Of a DNA stretch of 64,000 nucleotides, positions 23,171 through 35,519 are shown piece by piece (position 1 is the first letter of the stretch; each line of letters opens with the position of its first letter). The notes beneath the pieces were generated by a model that worked only from the letters and a program-made list of their open reading frames with translations, had not been told where the DNA came from and searched no databases. Position numbers and translations under genes: made by a program. Source of the stretch: Terebella lapidaria (taxonomy: Eukaryota > Annelida > Polychaeta > Terebellida > Terebellidae); the NCBI GenBank assembly GCA_949152475.1, contig OX424570.1, positions 24,052,694 to 24,116,693 of the forward strand, written 5' to 3'.

Positions 23171-25230
23171 CTTTGCATAGTAACCAATAACTTGGATCAC
23201 TTTTACAGCTTTCTGTATCCTGCGAGAGATTTTGGCAAGACATGACAAACAAGCATGTAGTTTCCTTGTAATTTTCCAGGTGGAGCAGTGAGAGCTCTGA
23301 TTCTGACGGGGGCAGGGTGAACACCGACAGGATGGAGGTGTCGGACGCCGGGAGGCCCTCCAACACTGGCTCAGGAACCACTGGTTCTGGAAGCAAATCC
23401 TAGAAATACAAACAGGCGATTATAAGATAGTTTGCTCCAGTAACCATTCAGTCGCAAGGTCACCATTCAATTATGCAAATATTACTAAGTACAACTTTTT
23501 GTAGGACGCTTGGCTTTGGAATTTTGGGTGCTTTTGATGAAAATACATGCACTACACATTGCAGAAAAAAATTACCTTTGGGAAGGAAGATGAACTTTTC
23601 AGAGTCAAGAGGAACTTATCGACATCTTCCTCACAATTGCTGGTCATTCCATGCTTAATCACCATGATCTGGAAATATGCAATACAATAAAGTAAGGTTA
23701 CTGAATGGATGATGGTGCTATATTCAAATAACCAGTTTAATGAATATATATGGAATGCTTCTAAGAAATGTAGTGAACATTCACCTGCCCTAGTGCACCA
23801 CGGACCTGTGAGGCATCCGGATTATCTCTGGCTCCACCTTTGGCGCGGACAACTGAAAATAAATTTTCAGCACAGCCCTGATTGATGTTCCTGGTGAGAA
23901 GATAGCTGATATTATGATCTTTGTGGAGGATGTCCCACAATTGGAGGAGAGCAGAGATGTTTGCCATCCAACCTTTTAGGTATGCAGGCTGCTTGGATCC
24001 TGAAATGGATGAGATTGAAAGGTTATGATCGATGGATGCCACAAAAAGTATTACACATACATGTGATTTAGTATACCTGTCATAATTGTAACATAAATGC
24101 GATAACATGAGAAGTACCCGATACAACTGAATGAGGAAACTACATACTAACCACCAGCAGTGCTACAATATCATATGGTTCACCTATGACAAATGAACCG
24201 ACCGTTCAACTTCACAGTCTGGAGCCAATCCAGTGTTTTGGCCAGGAACTCATTGTGCACAGAATTCTCAGAGAAGGCTTTTCTCCATGGAGCGGTAGAT
24301 GACAAACTGCTGCTGTTGAAGCAGTTGAACAGGTCGTCGAACTTCTGGAGGAAGCACGCTGTACGGACGTCCTCTTCCATCAGACCCCACTGAGCCATCA
24401 TTTGCATTCCTGTAGAGACATCGTGACTCACAACTTGGACCGCGAGTTTGACTCTCATCTTGCTGAAGGGTGGCAGCTCCAGGTTTTTTCTCGTCAGCTT
24501 CGGGGCTAACCTGGTTGGTTTGCTGCAATTCAAGTCATCAAACTGCCAGATATGTTTCCACTCTACGTCTTGTTCGTTGACTATATTGCCATGTGATTAA
24601 AGGTTGTTCCACACACTTTTGACAAGATGTGGAGGGTCCCAAATCAAGAAAATTTTCTTCTCATTGTGGAAGAAATTAAGCTAGGCAGGTGAGACTTTCA
24701 GTCGTGTCTGGAACAGACTGACATTGTTACATCCCTGATCACTCACAACAGCTAACACCTCACGTGCTATTCCTTGCAGGATCTGGATGGCCTCAAACAG
24801 GATTCCGAGCATCTCTTCAGCCGACATGGTGGAGTTGGACAAAAAGTAGGCGAATGGCTGTTTCCATGAGTCGATTATACCTTTGGCTACTAATACCAAG
24901 GCATGGTGACATAGCTTGTCCCCGTCAAAGCCTTCAGTGAAGTCTCGCTTGGGGTCGTACGCAAGTCCCTCCTTGATAGCCATCTCATCCATAGCGATGG
25001 AAACGATCATTCGATGATTGACTTGCTGAAGCCTCGGTGTTGTTCATGAGTGTTTCCAGAGTTTTAACAGATGATGGAGTGAAAGTTCTCTGAAGGGGTC
25101 GATAGGTGCTTGGTGATGAGTGCAGCAAGGCGAGGGACAGGGCCTTATTTGACGAAAACCACCTTTGACCTTGTCTTTTCTGTGTAGACGCTTTCAGTTG
25201 TGTCATCACAAAATTAAACAACTTTGGACC
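23120..25230 (-). pseudogene. P-element/THAP9-like transposase, broken
   Basis: Minus-strand segments match the P-element transposase family in order. About 25229-24995 (GPKLFNFVMTQLK, SSPSTYRPLQRTF) resembles the pre-catalytic region. 25010-24600 is the RNase H-like core, with DEMAIKEGL and VSDQG carrying conserved Asp, then a DPPHLVK stretch. 24596-24184 includes RLAPKLTRKNLELPPFSKM. 24001-23787 has the late acidic motif AENLFSVVRAKGG. 23400-23180 is a possible last exon. The 24001 (acceptor), 24184 (donor) and 23786 (donor) edges fit GT-AG. A frame jump near 24990-25010 and an in-frame TAA at 24597-24599 break it. No N-terminal THAP domain is seen upstream. It would have cut and pasted its own DNA; now it looks dead. 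Confidence 0.8.
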
Positions 25231-25259
25231 TGAAAACATTGGTCTATTCATTTACAAAC

Positions 25260-27178
25260 AAGTCACCAAAATTCACATTGAAGGAAATCTGATTAGTGAA
25301 AATAAATTTTCAAAACAATTTGGTTCATTTGGCTGCAAAGATCGATGTATGAAGTGACAGCATCGAATGTCGGGCGGGTGGGGCAATTCCGGACACAGGC
25401 CTGAGCCTGTATTATATTTATATTGTCATATAAAATGCAGCACAATAGTTAAGAATGTACATATTGTGTCATGTTTAATAGAATAAGAAATAGACTTATC
25501 CAAACCCGAGCACCAAACCCGAGCACAAAAGGTAAATAAAATATTGCCTAAATCAGGGAAACCCTTGTGACAGGATGTTTCTTTTTGCACGCGATTGTTT
25601 GGAAGAATTCTTGGGAGTCACCGAATTTGACTCAGGTGACTTTGGTTTTTATATTTTCATTGACTTGTGTTCTGGAATTATATTTAGGTCATTGTTTATC
25701 AAAAAAGATTGGAAAGCACTTGCAGGAATCAGAACACCCCGTCTTCATGATGGTGAAGCATATATTTTTCACACAAACACATTCTAAGAAGGTGTCCGAC
25801 GTTGATCCAAACCCACAGAACCTACGTCATAACGTCCCGCCCATTCAAATGTCAAGGCAGATTCCCAGTTCATTCACTATCAAATATAAAATAAGGGTTC
25901 TCAAATGATATGGAAATGTTCAATAGTGGAACTTGCAGGAAACTCGAGAATTTTATTAAATCTGTAGAATTTAGTGTAACACTAAGTAGATCTTTCTAGA
26001 ATACAACAATTGAAATTGGTATTTTTTGCACTGTCCTTGATGTGTGAACGTTTCCTTTATTACAGGTGTTTCATATACAGTCAGTAATATATCTATGAGC
26101 AATTTGATTTTAATTCAATAAAGAACACTGCTACAGTGCCTGCAAGAAATGACCTTGGTTGGATTGCGGTCATGGAGTGAATATGAATGACGTTGCCATC
26201 TACATCGTCGTTTCACTAATAATACCCTAATGAATATTGACTGAAATAGGATAGGCCCTATCAGCAGATACATGAACATATAACATTACCATTCATTTTA
26301 GTCTTTTCGGGTGTCTGTTTTATTTCATCAACACAATGTATAGTAAATAATATTCGTACACAAGATTGCCTTCTATACTATAGGTATAGGCCCTTTGATG
26401 TGCATGTGCCTGTGGAATACTCTGAACGGGACAGATCGATTTACATCTGTGTCGTTATTTTCGGAAAATTCCTTGTTGATACCATTCACATATTTCTTTT
26501 TGCTTTATTAGCATAAACTACCAGTTGTTGCACCATTAACGCCGGCAATATTACGACGCTGGATATGTGGACATATTTATTTTTGGCACATTCACCGGTG
26601 TCCGACATTACCCTTCATGTCTGACTTTACCGCCTATCTACATACACTGACTTTCCCCTTCAAATTATCTTCATGTGAAAAGTAACCTCGTTTTCCAATC
26701 CCTTCATGCTAAAAATAGAAGAAAAATGTTGACTTTACTGAAAACAAGCTCGTGCAATTGTTTAATTCCTAAACGCGTCCGACATTCGACACGTTGACCC
26801 TAAATCTGTTCCAGTGTAATAACATCATAGCATTTAGATATTTTTAAGCATCTGATTAATAGTACATTTTGTACACAGTCACTATACTCTGATTTTGTTT
26901 TTCTAATTCGTTTACACCGATTTTGTAGTTGTTGCTTCCTTCGATACGCGCAATGGTATCGTATTATACAGTAACTTGGCATACGCCATCAGGGAGTCAA
27001 ACGGCAATTTCCTACAGCATTCCAGACTTTTATCACGAAAACTGAAAAAGTCTGTCTATGTATGAGTATTTAATCTGTCTATGTATAAATATTTGAAATA
27101 CAAGATACATGTACTCTCAAATTTATTCAACTCACGTGTAAACATATTAGACAGAGCAATATTTTAAGTACAGCTGGT
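25260..27178. other. Intergenic stretch without recognised genes
   Basis: AT-rich with short, unsupported open frames. The THAP-domain exon expected upstream of the P-like transposase was sought here on the minus strand and not seen. Confidence 0.5.
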
Positions 27179-28352
27179 TTACAGCGGGATTAGCAGAACC
27201 ATCTTGCTCAGCAAACAATCTGTCCAGGTGGGGTCTTCTGTGCTGGCTCCCGTGCTGTCTTCGTTAAGCAGACTTTGTGGCACAGATGCATTTTCAAAAG
27301 ACAACACCCTCGATACGCCGATTTTAGTAGTATCCACTGCGAGCAGCCTCTCGTACATGGTCTCAGCATTCATGTGCAATGGACGCTGGTTATCTTTGAC
27401 GGGTTTCAACATGTCTGCCATTGTTCTGCCACTTGATCTTCGCATGGCTCAGTAAAAATTCTTTGATATCAGGCCATTTTCATTTGGTACAAGTCTTTGT
27501 TCTACGAACTTTGCAGCTGCCAAGCCACCTGTATCGAGAGCCTGGATCGTACTTTCGTCTATGTTGCTTGGAGCTACGGCTCCTGTTGCAAAGTTGACTA
27601 ACTGTGGTGAGCAGTATGGCATGCGACATGGATGTGACCTTGAATCTCGGAGTCCCTTTGTTCGCATGTGACCTTGAATCTCCACGAGACAGGAAGAAGA
27701 ACATTATGCGGTGATTGGTCTTTCGTCAGCAGATCAATTACACCGCATCTGCATTTCAGTTCCTTGTTTTCCGTAACTTCAATGACATAATCTAGTCAAA
27801 CGGAGTTGGTGGCGATGAACAGATCTTCATCTTGCGTGTACTTAGCATAAGTGCTTTAGTTCGCAGCCATGGAAGGAACTCCCAGTGCGTGATAAGTTGA
27901 TGATTAACTTGGAAGGCATGGACACTTTTGTAAGGTAGTCTTCATGAAACTTGAACGTAGGTGGAGTTGATGAGCCTTCTTATCGGAAGCTTTGTATTAC
28001 TCATATCAGTGATGCATTTGAGATGGCTTCATGCAGAGTATCAGTGACAGGTTCGTTATTAGCACCATTCATGATGTCTGCCAACTTCATATACAAGTGC
28101 AGTTTGACTTTCACATCCAGACCTAAAAATATCCAGGAAGAGTTAGTTGAGTGTTTCTTCTATCAGTTTCAGACAGTTGATTCCACGATCGAAATCTTTT
28201 GCCAACAGTATGTTTTGGACAGTTCCTTTCGCATACATATCCGATTCATAGAGCAGGTTACACAACCCAGCATCGCCATGACGATATTTGATGCCTTCGA
28301 TCACAACCATAAGGAAGTGCATACCTTCTTCACAAGATATTACACAACTCAA
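27179..28352 (-). pseudogene. Fragments of an unplaced, probably element-derived protein
   Basis: Three minus-strand frames (28352-28143, 27685-27449, 27445-27179) carry stretches such as HGDAGLCNLLYESDMYAKGT, LVNFATGAVAPSNIDESTIQ and MADMLKPVKDNQRPLHMNAE. These resemble multi-copy uncharacterised proteins of marine invertebrates, so a mobile-element origin is likely, but I cannot name the family or catalytic residues. The frames are not linked by convincing splice sites and appear broken (a stop separates the last two). No neighbour explains its role. Confidence 0.45.
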
Positions 28353-28464
28353 CGTTCGTTATTCCTTTGTCTTTCACACACAAGTCCTGGGTGAACCAAA
28401 ATTGAGTCGACTTGGATTCAGCATATGAATGAAAGTAAAACAAATACATTCGTTCAATACGGTT

Positions 28465-28470
28465 TTTATT
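28465..28470 (-). terminator. Polyadenylation signal of lysozyme-like gene 5
   Basis: AATAAA on the minus strand, 34 bp after the stop codon. Confidence 0.65.
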
Positions 28471-28504
28471 CATATAACAAAGTGGGTAGTTACATGCCCA
28501 AATT

Positions 28505-30453
28505 TCAGCAGTTCTCGAGGCCAGTTCTGGCTAAACAACAAGCGGCAGTGCTCTCGCCAGCCGAAATAACACCAGGATGAGTCACGGGAGGACAACCGTC
28601 TACGGGGCCACCAAAGTGCAACTGTGCATACTCCTGACACGTTGGAGTTGCACCGTAGCAGTCGAAGCTGTATCGTTCAACATAGCCAGCCACGGTAGAA
28701 GACGCACAGAGAAAGTCGTTGGCGCATTCGACGAACTCTGTTATTGACAAAGACGAAAGCATTTTATGGCTGATAGAATAACTACATGTCTGTTTTGATA
28801 AATGTTCATTGAAGCAACATGACAAGATGTACTGGTTTCAATCGAAACATTTGTTTGTTTTATGGGCGTATGGTTTTCCCGTGTTGGTCATAACTAACCC
28901 CCTCAAATCAATAGCTCATATTCACAAGGGGAAAAAATGAGAGGATATTACGAAATGAATGACCTTAGGGTCGCACACATCTCCTTTGAAAACACTGCTG
29001 CATGTCTCGACATATGTCACACCTGGTTACATACAATTTACCTGCATATTGCACAGGATTATTGATATCACAGTTACTCCCACTACGGTCGTTGCCGTCA
29101 CACCAGTAAAAGAAAGTTATCTGGTATGGTCCACAGGCTTCTGGATCCTGACCATTACAGCCTATATCCACATTACAACCAGTTGCAGTCTGGAACGAAA
29201 GGACATGTTATACATGTATGTACATGTAGAGAGACATATGGGTATACGTCCATTTGTTTCTCGTATATGTATGACAAAGTACAACGGTTGTTCCCTTTGT
29301 AGGTATGCATCAATCTATTACCATGAGATCTTGGTGATGACAATGTTAATACCTCAAAAGCCTAGTGTCATCAAGGACAGATAGTGTGAAAAATGTAATC
29401 GTTCCCAATGTACACCTGATGAAATTATTGCCCGATAATTCATTAACTGTACAATATTTGCCCGATAATTCATTAACTTACAATCTTGCCCGATAATTCA
29501 TTAAAACTCTGTATAAATCCATAATGAACCACGTGAAGTGGGAAAAGGCTATAAAGCCGAAAGGCTCTTGAGCTTATGGTATGTAGGCCTATGTATGAGT
29601 TCATTGTGAAATGTATATAGCTCTAGGTGGATCTGACTAATAGGAACCACATGGTGGCGGATTTGGAGAGGCAGCCAGAGATCACCAGTGTCCTTTTCCG
29701 ACGACAAAAACTACATGTGCCTCAGAGCTTCTGTTTCCAAGACCTCTGACTGTATTATCCGGACCCCCTCCCCCTGTATCTGCCCCCCAATTTTTTTTTT
29801 CTGAATGCAATAGACAATGGAAAACACCGCCAATTGCATTCCAGAAAATCAGAAACGAGTCTAGTTTCGAAACTCGAAGTACAATATCATGTAGAATCAT
29901 GATTTTTTTCTCGCGGAATTTCGAGGTTTAGGAATCAGGTGATTTAATATGAAGTATAGAACATTTTAAGAACAACATATACTTGTCACCGAATGTCACT
30001 TATGTGCCGAACACCCAAAGTTACAATTGAACGTATTACAAATATTTTTACGATAATGAATACTCACATCACATATGCAGTATCGACAATCATTGGATAT
30101 TTGCGCAAGAGCAAGGCACACTGAAAGAGATAGAACATAATGTTGAGTTGTATTAACTACACGGATCTTGGGTAAATAAATATTCAAGCAAAAAGTGAAA
30201 GCATATGAAATCTACTAAATGATCTGTACAGACTTGAGTTTGAACTTGTATATACATCGATACATGTGTGATACCATAATTACATATGCGATCACAAACA
30301 CGTACCAATGAATAGCGTAAGGTAGAGTTTATGCAATTTATATTAGTGATAGTGAATTACATCATCCAATGTCATCGAATATGCAGTTTAATAATAAATG
30401 ACTATTTGATACGTACATGTGCCGAAAAAGCAAACGACAGTCAAATTGTTCAT
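28505..30453 (-). CDS. Invertebrate-type lysozyme-like protein, gene 5, four exons
   Basis: Minus-strand exons 30453-30417, 30120-30068, 29189-29042 and 28737-28505, all GT-AG, encode 156 aa. Exons 2 and 3 are again 53 and 148 nt with the same phases, showing common descent despite the opposite orientation. Exon 1 plus the start of exon 2 give a signal peptide (MNNLTVVCFFGTLCLALAQ). The mature part has CRYCICD, TATGC, CGPYQI, FYWCDGN, EFVECAN, YVERY and HFGGPVDGC. The Glu before T-G-C is Ala. An Asp exists in GQDPEACG, one place off the usual position, so partial activity cannot be excluded. It is the most diverged member of the cluster and lies outside the tandem array. Confidence 0.92.
29428..29505. 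repeat. Three copies of CCCGATAATTCATTAA
   Basis: Direct repeats with spacings of about 30 and 27 bp inside intron 2 of gene 5. No palindrome or gene context suggests a function. Confidence 0.8.
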
Positions 30454-30532
30454 CTTTGCAGGTTTGTTACAATTCTGCAGCGGTGAGGAGCAGGCAGGAG
30501 GCAAAATTACAGGGTCCCGTTGTTTGTTTGGG

Positions 30533-30540
30533 TATTTATA
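30533..30540 (-). promoter_or_regulatory. TATA box of lysozyme-like gene 5
   Basis: TATAAATA on the minus strand about 80 bp before the ATG at 30453, close to the distance in genes 1 and 2. It lacks the GCAG extension shared by those two. Confidence 0.6.
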
Positions 30541-30869
30541 GAGGTTCTGAGATTTGTTCTTGTTTTTACGAGGGGGTGTAAACTTAATAATATCCATACT
30601 GAGTACAGTTGAACTGAGTACAATGGGTGGGAAAATAGATAATATTGCACGGAGAATTCTATTTCACTCTATTTGCATGATGTTAAGGCCTGGCAAGTTA
30701 TCGGATACGACCTGTCTAGACTCCAGTGTATCATTCACATGCTCGTGAGTAAGCGCACTCGGTGTGAATTAATCACGAATAACATAAAGTAAACGGCAGA
30801 TGTACATTGAAGTGTTGCGCATGAAAGCTTTTGTTTCCGTTTTTAGGTTACCGTACGTTTGGTCCAATA

Positions 30870-32060
30870 ACTTATTGGTATGGAGTTGCGTCCGTCCGAT
30901 TAGCCTTCCGTCTAGAGGGTTTACGGGGAGAGCTTAGGGAGAATCAAACTGACAAGAGCCCCTAACTAAGCCAACAAATCGGTTTTACCGGGATTTTTTC
31001 ATGACTTTTGGGGAAAGTTAAGATAGGAAATTTAACATTGAGTTTGCTCGTAAGGTTCGTCCGTTAGCACGTCCGTCCGTCCGTCGACCGCCCACATTTT
31101 GATCTTCAATGTTTACGGTTAGGCTTTCCCAGGAAAGGTTTTTTTTTTCGATTTTCGCATTTTCCTCAAAATGGCGGCCAATCTCGTTGAAAAATGCCCA
31201 ATTTTGGACTTTGACGGCCATTTTCTCGAACACTGTTCAGACAGTGTTGAGATTGTTGTTCCAAAAGATTCCTCCCATAAACCTCAGTAATGTGCATAGG
31301 ATTGGTTGCCTTTGAATCGCCGGTCTGCGTGTGGCGGGCATTTTGATTTTTGACAAGAATTTTTTCACTCTTTGAAAAAATTTCGGCACTTTTTTTCCTT
31401 CATAATGAAAGCTGTAACTACTGTACTCATAGAACGGTTGAAGATAGAGCTTAGATATGATGCTTACTTTCAAATAGGAAGTCAGATTTGGCGATTTGTG
31501 AGGTGACCTTGAATTTGATCTTCGATGACCTTGAACAATGTTGAAAGGTCAAAACAGTCAGTTTTGGGTCAAAAGATGCCCAAATTTGCCTCCACACATG
31601 AAATGCTTGTAGATAAATCTTAAGTTTGCGTTATGAAAATATAAGAAGTCGTATACGGAACAACTAATGGTGACCTTGACCTCGGATGACTTCCGAGTGC
31701 TTAATGTTTGACCTGAAATGTGTAAATTGTCCGCTGAGGTTTAAACACTTGCACATACAGCTCAGAATTTTGTATAAACTTATATTAGAAGTGATGTATA
31801 TATGGCACATCTGTGGGAGACCTTGAACTTGACCTTAGGGACCTTGAAGGCCAAATCTCGAAATCTTGCCTGATCTGACCTGTGTAAATTGGCCTCTACA
31901 GACAAAATGCTTGTTGATAGAGCTTATATGTTTGTATTATGAACACATATATAGTCATATGCACCATACCTAATGGTGACCATGAAGTTCACAAAGATGA
32001 CCTTGATTGGTAAATCTCAAGGTCATATGTCACCTGCAATGCTTAAAAAAATTGTCCGGT
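30870..32060. repeat. Dispersed repeat with GTCC runs and TGACCTT half-sites
   Basis: Contains (GTCC)n near 31069-31085, AAAATGGCGGCC, and many TGACCTTGA words (about 31502-32010). Similar composition occurs at 60880-61390 and 62560-63840. Small open frames inside it are judged non-coding. Confidence 0.65.
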
Positions 32061-32099
32061 AACCTAACTTAGGGCTGATTGTTTTTTTCTCTTTCACAC

Positions 32100-34970
32100 G
32101 AAGCAAATTAATGAAGTATGTTGCACGGAATGACTACATATAAATGCACATGGTAAAAAGCACAAAGTTGGTGGAAACATCCAGAACCCGTCGATTTAGT
32201 ATAATTTCCGATGCTCTGGTGCTCATTTTTACAGGTAACAGGTAAGGTCCTGAAGATAGAGGTTGTTAATGAGTGGTATGTTTGTTTGTATGAACACACT
32301 ACCACCAATATAACTAGATTTATATGATGACAATAGCAAACCCAAATAAATATTTTAGGAATGAAAACAAAACCCTACCGAATATTCACACCCCGATCCA
32401 CACTGCAAAAGGAGTATGACAAAGAAATAAAAACTCAATCAAAAGTCAAATGCTACAGGGTTCATTTTATCACCAGTTGTGTGCGCATTACTTCCTCCAG
32501 ACTTGGATATGGAAGTTGACCAAACGAAAAGGTGACCAGCAAATGAGTGTGACAATGAAGGATATCGCATGTGTTGTTCTTTGGCCGAAACAAACAACAC
32601 CAAAACATCCAAACAAAAAATCATTAAAAAAACGAAGATGTAATGGGAAATACCCGAAAATTGTGGTCACAATATAACCAAGAAACATAAATTCATTCAA
32701 AATGAGATGGTTATTGTGACTGTCAAGCAGAACTATCCGCGAAATAGGGGCCCAATAGCCTCTGCCCACGAGGGACAGAATTATTATACATCCAGAACGC
32801 TTTTGCTAAAGACCATTACATATGAACAAACGTGAAATCGATAAAAATGTCCAATTCTGATCACTAAACAATTGTGTTTCGCTCACTGGTGTTAGAAGCA
32901 TGAAAACACAATTTTGCATACGACACTCAAAAATAAAACATACATGTAGTCTTGCGGTGTAAGTTTGGAGTACTGTGGTAATTGTAACAAAAAATAGAAA
33001 ATGTTTGAAACTAAGTCCGATCAAACAAATATTCTGTGCTGGTTTATCGCCAAAACCTCATGTAGATGCTACTTTAGATTTAGATCATTTCATGTATATT
33101 TACATCAAGTGGTGGCTTAGTCGATATTATCTTCATCACTGTCTGCCCTGCATTTGGATTTTCATTTAGATGTACCAAATAAGCGGGTCTCTGAGTACCG
33201 ACACTGCGAACACGCTGAGGTGGGGGGTGGGGTGGGGGGGGGGGGTGGGGGGTTACAGATAATGTTTTTTTTTGTGTGTGTTGTTGATGTCGTGTTGGCC
33301 ATGGACATGACTACATGACACGTTCATGAGAAGCTTGCACCTGGAAATTTCTGGACCCTGCACTACTCCTCGACACTTCGTTGTTTGGGTACTTTGGGCC
33401 GCGGTTGGCCTAGAAGAACGTTCTAGAGAACCATCAATGGCAATGTTTATCGATGATTAATTGCTTGAACTATCACAGCTGCTCAACATCTGAGGTTAGT
33501 AAACAATATCAGACTGTTCATCTGAACACAACTGAGCAGTTATTCACAACAAATTGTTGAGCTCATTATGGTATTTTGAGACCATTATACTGGAAGACTG
33601 ATGAACTCCTGTAATTCCACATTCGCTACACATCTTGCGTCAATCAACCAGATCTTGGTAACTTTTGAGGATTAACACCAGGTTTTGGTTTTGGAAACGG
33701 GCATCAATTCCGTTTGAAGGTGAAGGTTGTGTTAAACTTGAACTAAAATGTCAATCGAACCAGCTTCCTGCAAGCCAAACAACAACGAATATACCGGTAC
33801 CTAATATACAGCTGCAGGCAACGGTCATGGATGGTCAACGGTCTTTAAACAAATGAAATAAATTTATATTATTCATGTGTTTATATCGAAATATCATGTT
33901 AACATGTACGAAAGTTTCTATACGAAAGTGCATAATGCATATTTCAGGAAAAATATATAGCTATATTTTGCAGATGTCGGTGCACAGATGGCGAATCACA
34001 AGCGAGAGCATTCGGTGATATGGGAATCGCAATCAGGCAGATAATTCAATCTTAAGTATTGGTTATTGATAACTCAAAACTCTTCAGTATTGGTTAAATA
34101 CATCAAATTTTAAACAGTATTAATTCAATCACAGCTGTGCATTCATTCAATAAACATGCCCCATTATCGTGCATGATGACGTCAAAATTACGTGTATATT
34201 GGTAACACCAGAAAAGAGTAATGATGTCATGTGAACCCATGACACAGTGCTGCCAGATGACGATTGCAGATATTCCTTAACGCCCCACTTCTGCTTTCAT
34301 GAATACCGGTACACATGAATCATGATGGTGGTTTACCTCACAAAAAGGTATGGTTGTTACCTCAGCAAAATTATGACATCATTTAATCAACAATATTGTA
34401 AATAGTGGGATGACACACCTCAATTGTTAGTTTATGTATTACAATTCCAAAGTTCTATGACAAAGCCGAATGATATACGAATTGATATTTCTTTACCAAG
34501 AAGAGAATCTTGGTATAAACTATACCCGAAATTCAATTTGAATTTTATGAGATAAGGCATGTATAGCCAAATTTCGGTTTACGAGGAACGACACCAGTAC
34601 ACTTATCCGTCTACTTCGTTTGCCTGAAAAGTAATTACACTAATTCGGACATCTTCATCCATTAGAGAGGCATTTCGTTTTGTACTGCATAGATCGAAGC
34701 GATTGAATGACATCGCTGAACTGTTTGAGCGAGCGCCGAGCCATCTCTCGGAGTTAATCAACGTGACCGTGGGCGTCATTCACAACAATGCAGGACCTTG
34801 ACAGATATCAATAAAAACCTAGCATCATCAGAGAATATCTCAAGATTTTGCATAGTGGTATTCAACAGAAGAAGTCCTACGGAAAACTGCTGGGGATTCG
34901 TGGATGTAATAGTGCGTCTAATATGTCGACCCATTAGAAACCAGCGTTCAACGCAGTTCAACAGGTAAAT
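32100..34970. other. Intergenic stretch without recognised genes
   Basis: Only short open frames. A G/T-rich low-complexity run lies at 33220-33252. About 34210-34300 resembles 3440-3540. Nothing else is recognised. Confidence 0.5.
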
Positions 34971-34978
34971 GAGTCATG

Positions 34979-35004
34979 ACAGAGAGAGAGAGAGAGAGTT
35001 GGTT

Positions 35005-35041
<37 letters not shown>
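34979..35041. repeat. (GA)n microsatellite
   Basis: Two GA runs (34979-34998 and 35008-35041) split by TTGGTTGAA. Confidence 0.95.
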
Positions 35042-35043
<2 letters not shown>

Positions 35044-35519
35044 TAGGGTTTCCTGAAGGTAGAGTGAGAGTAGGGTTTTCTGAATGTAGTTCCGATTTGG
35101 GCCTTTCTCGATTTCAAGGAAAACCTAAACATTCCGATGCAGCCAGGTGTAAAGTACTTCACCGTGGGAGCACTGTTAACAAACTGCCACACGTGCCTAT
35201 ACGGAAGTCAGACATCTAGATTCTTTGGAGTGTCCCGGACTCGATCGGAGATAACTTGCGATTTCAGTGAATGCAGTAGCTATTTTGAAAATAAACTATT
35301 ATACATCAATCATGTATTGTATTGGAACTTTTGCAATATATGTACTAGTATGTGATGATATGATATACATTGCGTTCCAATAAATGCCGAAATTTAATAA
35401 AACACTGGTGTTTTTGTCTTCTTTGCAAATTGAAGGCCTATACAGCCAATTCATTACAAAACGAGACAATCAGAGATTGCAGACCCTCGCCCTTCAGATT
35501 TAGTCACTAAAATTAGGCG

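Noticed and set aside
27951..28394. 147-codon plus-strand frame
   Set aside because: It overlaps antisense the minus-strand fragment with the element-like HGDAGLCNLLYESD stretch and has no motif of its own.
28959..29384. 141-codon plus-strand frame
   Set aside because: It is antisense to exon 3 and introns of lysozyme gene 5, which has full splice and homology support.
29428..29505. CRISPR-like array
   Set aside because: Only three AT-rich copies with short spacers in a eukaryotic intron; no cas genes or suitable repeat structure.
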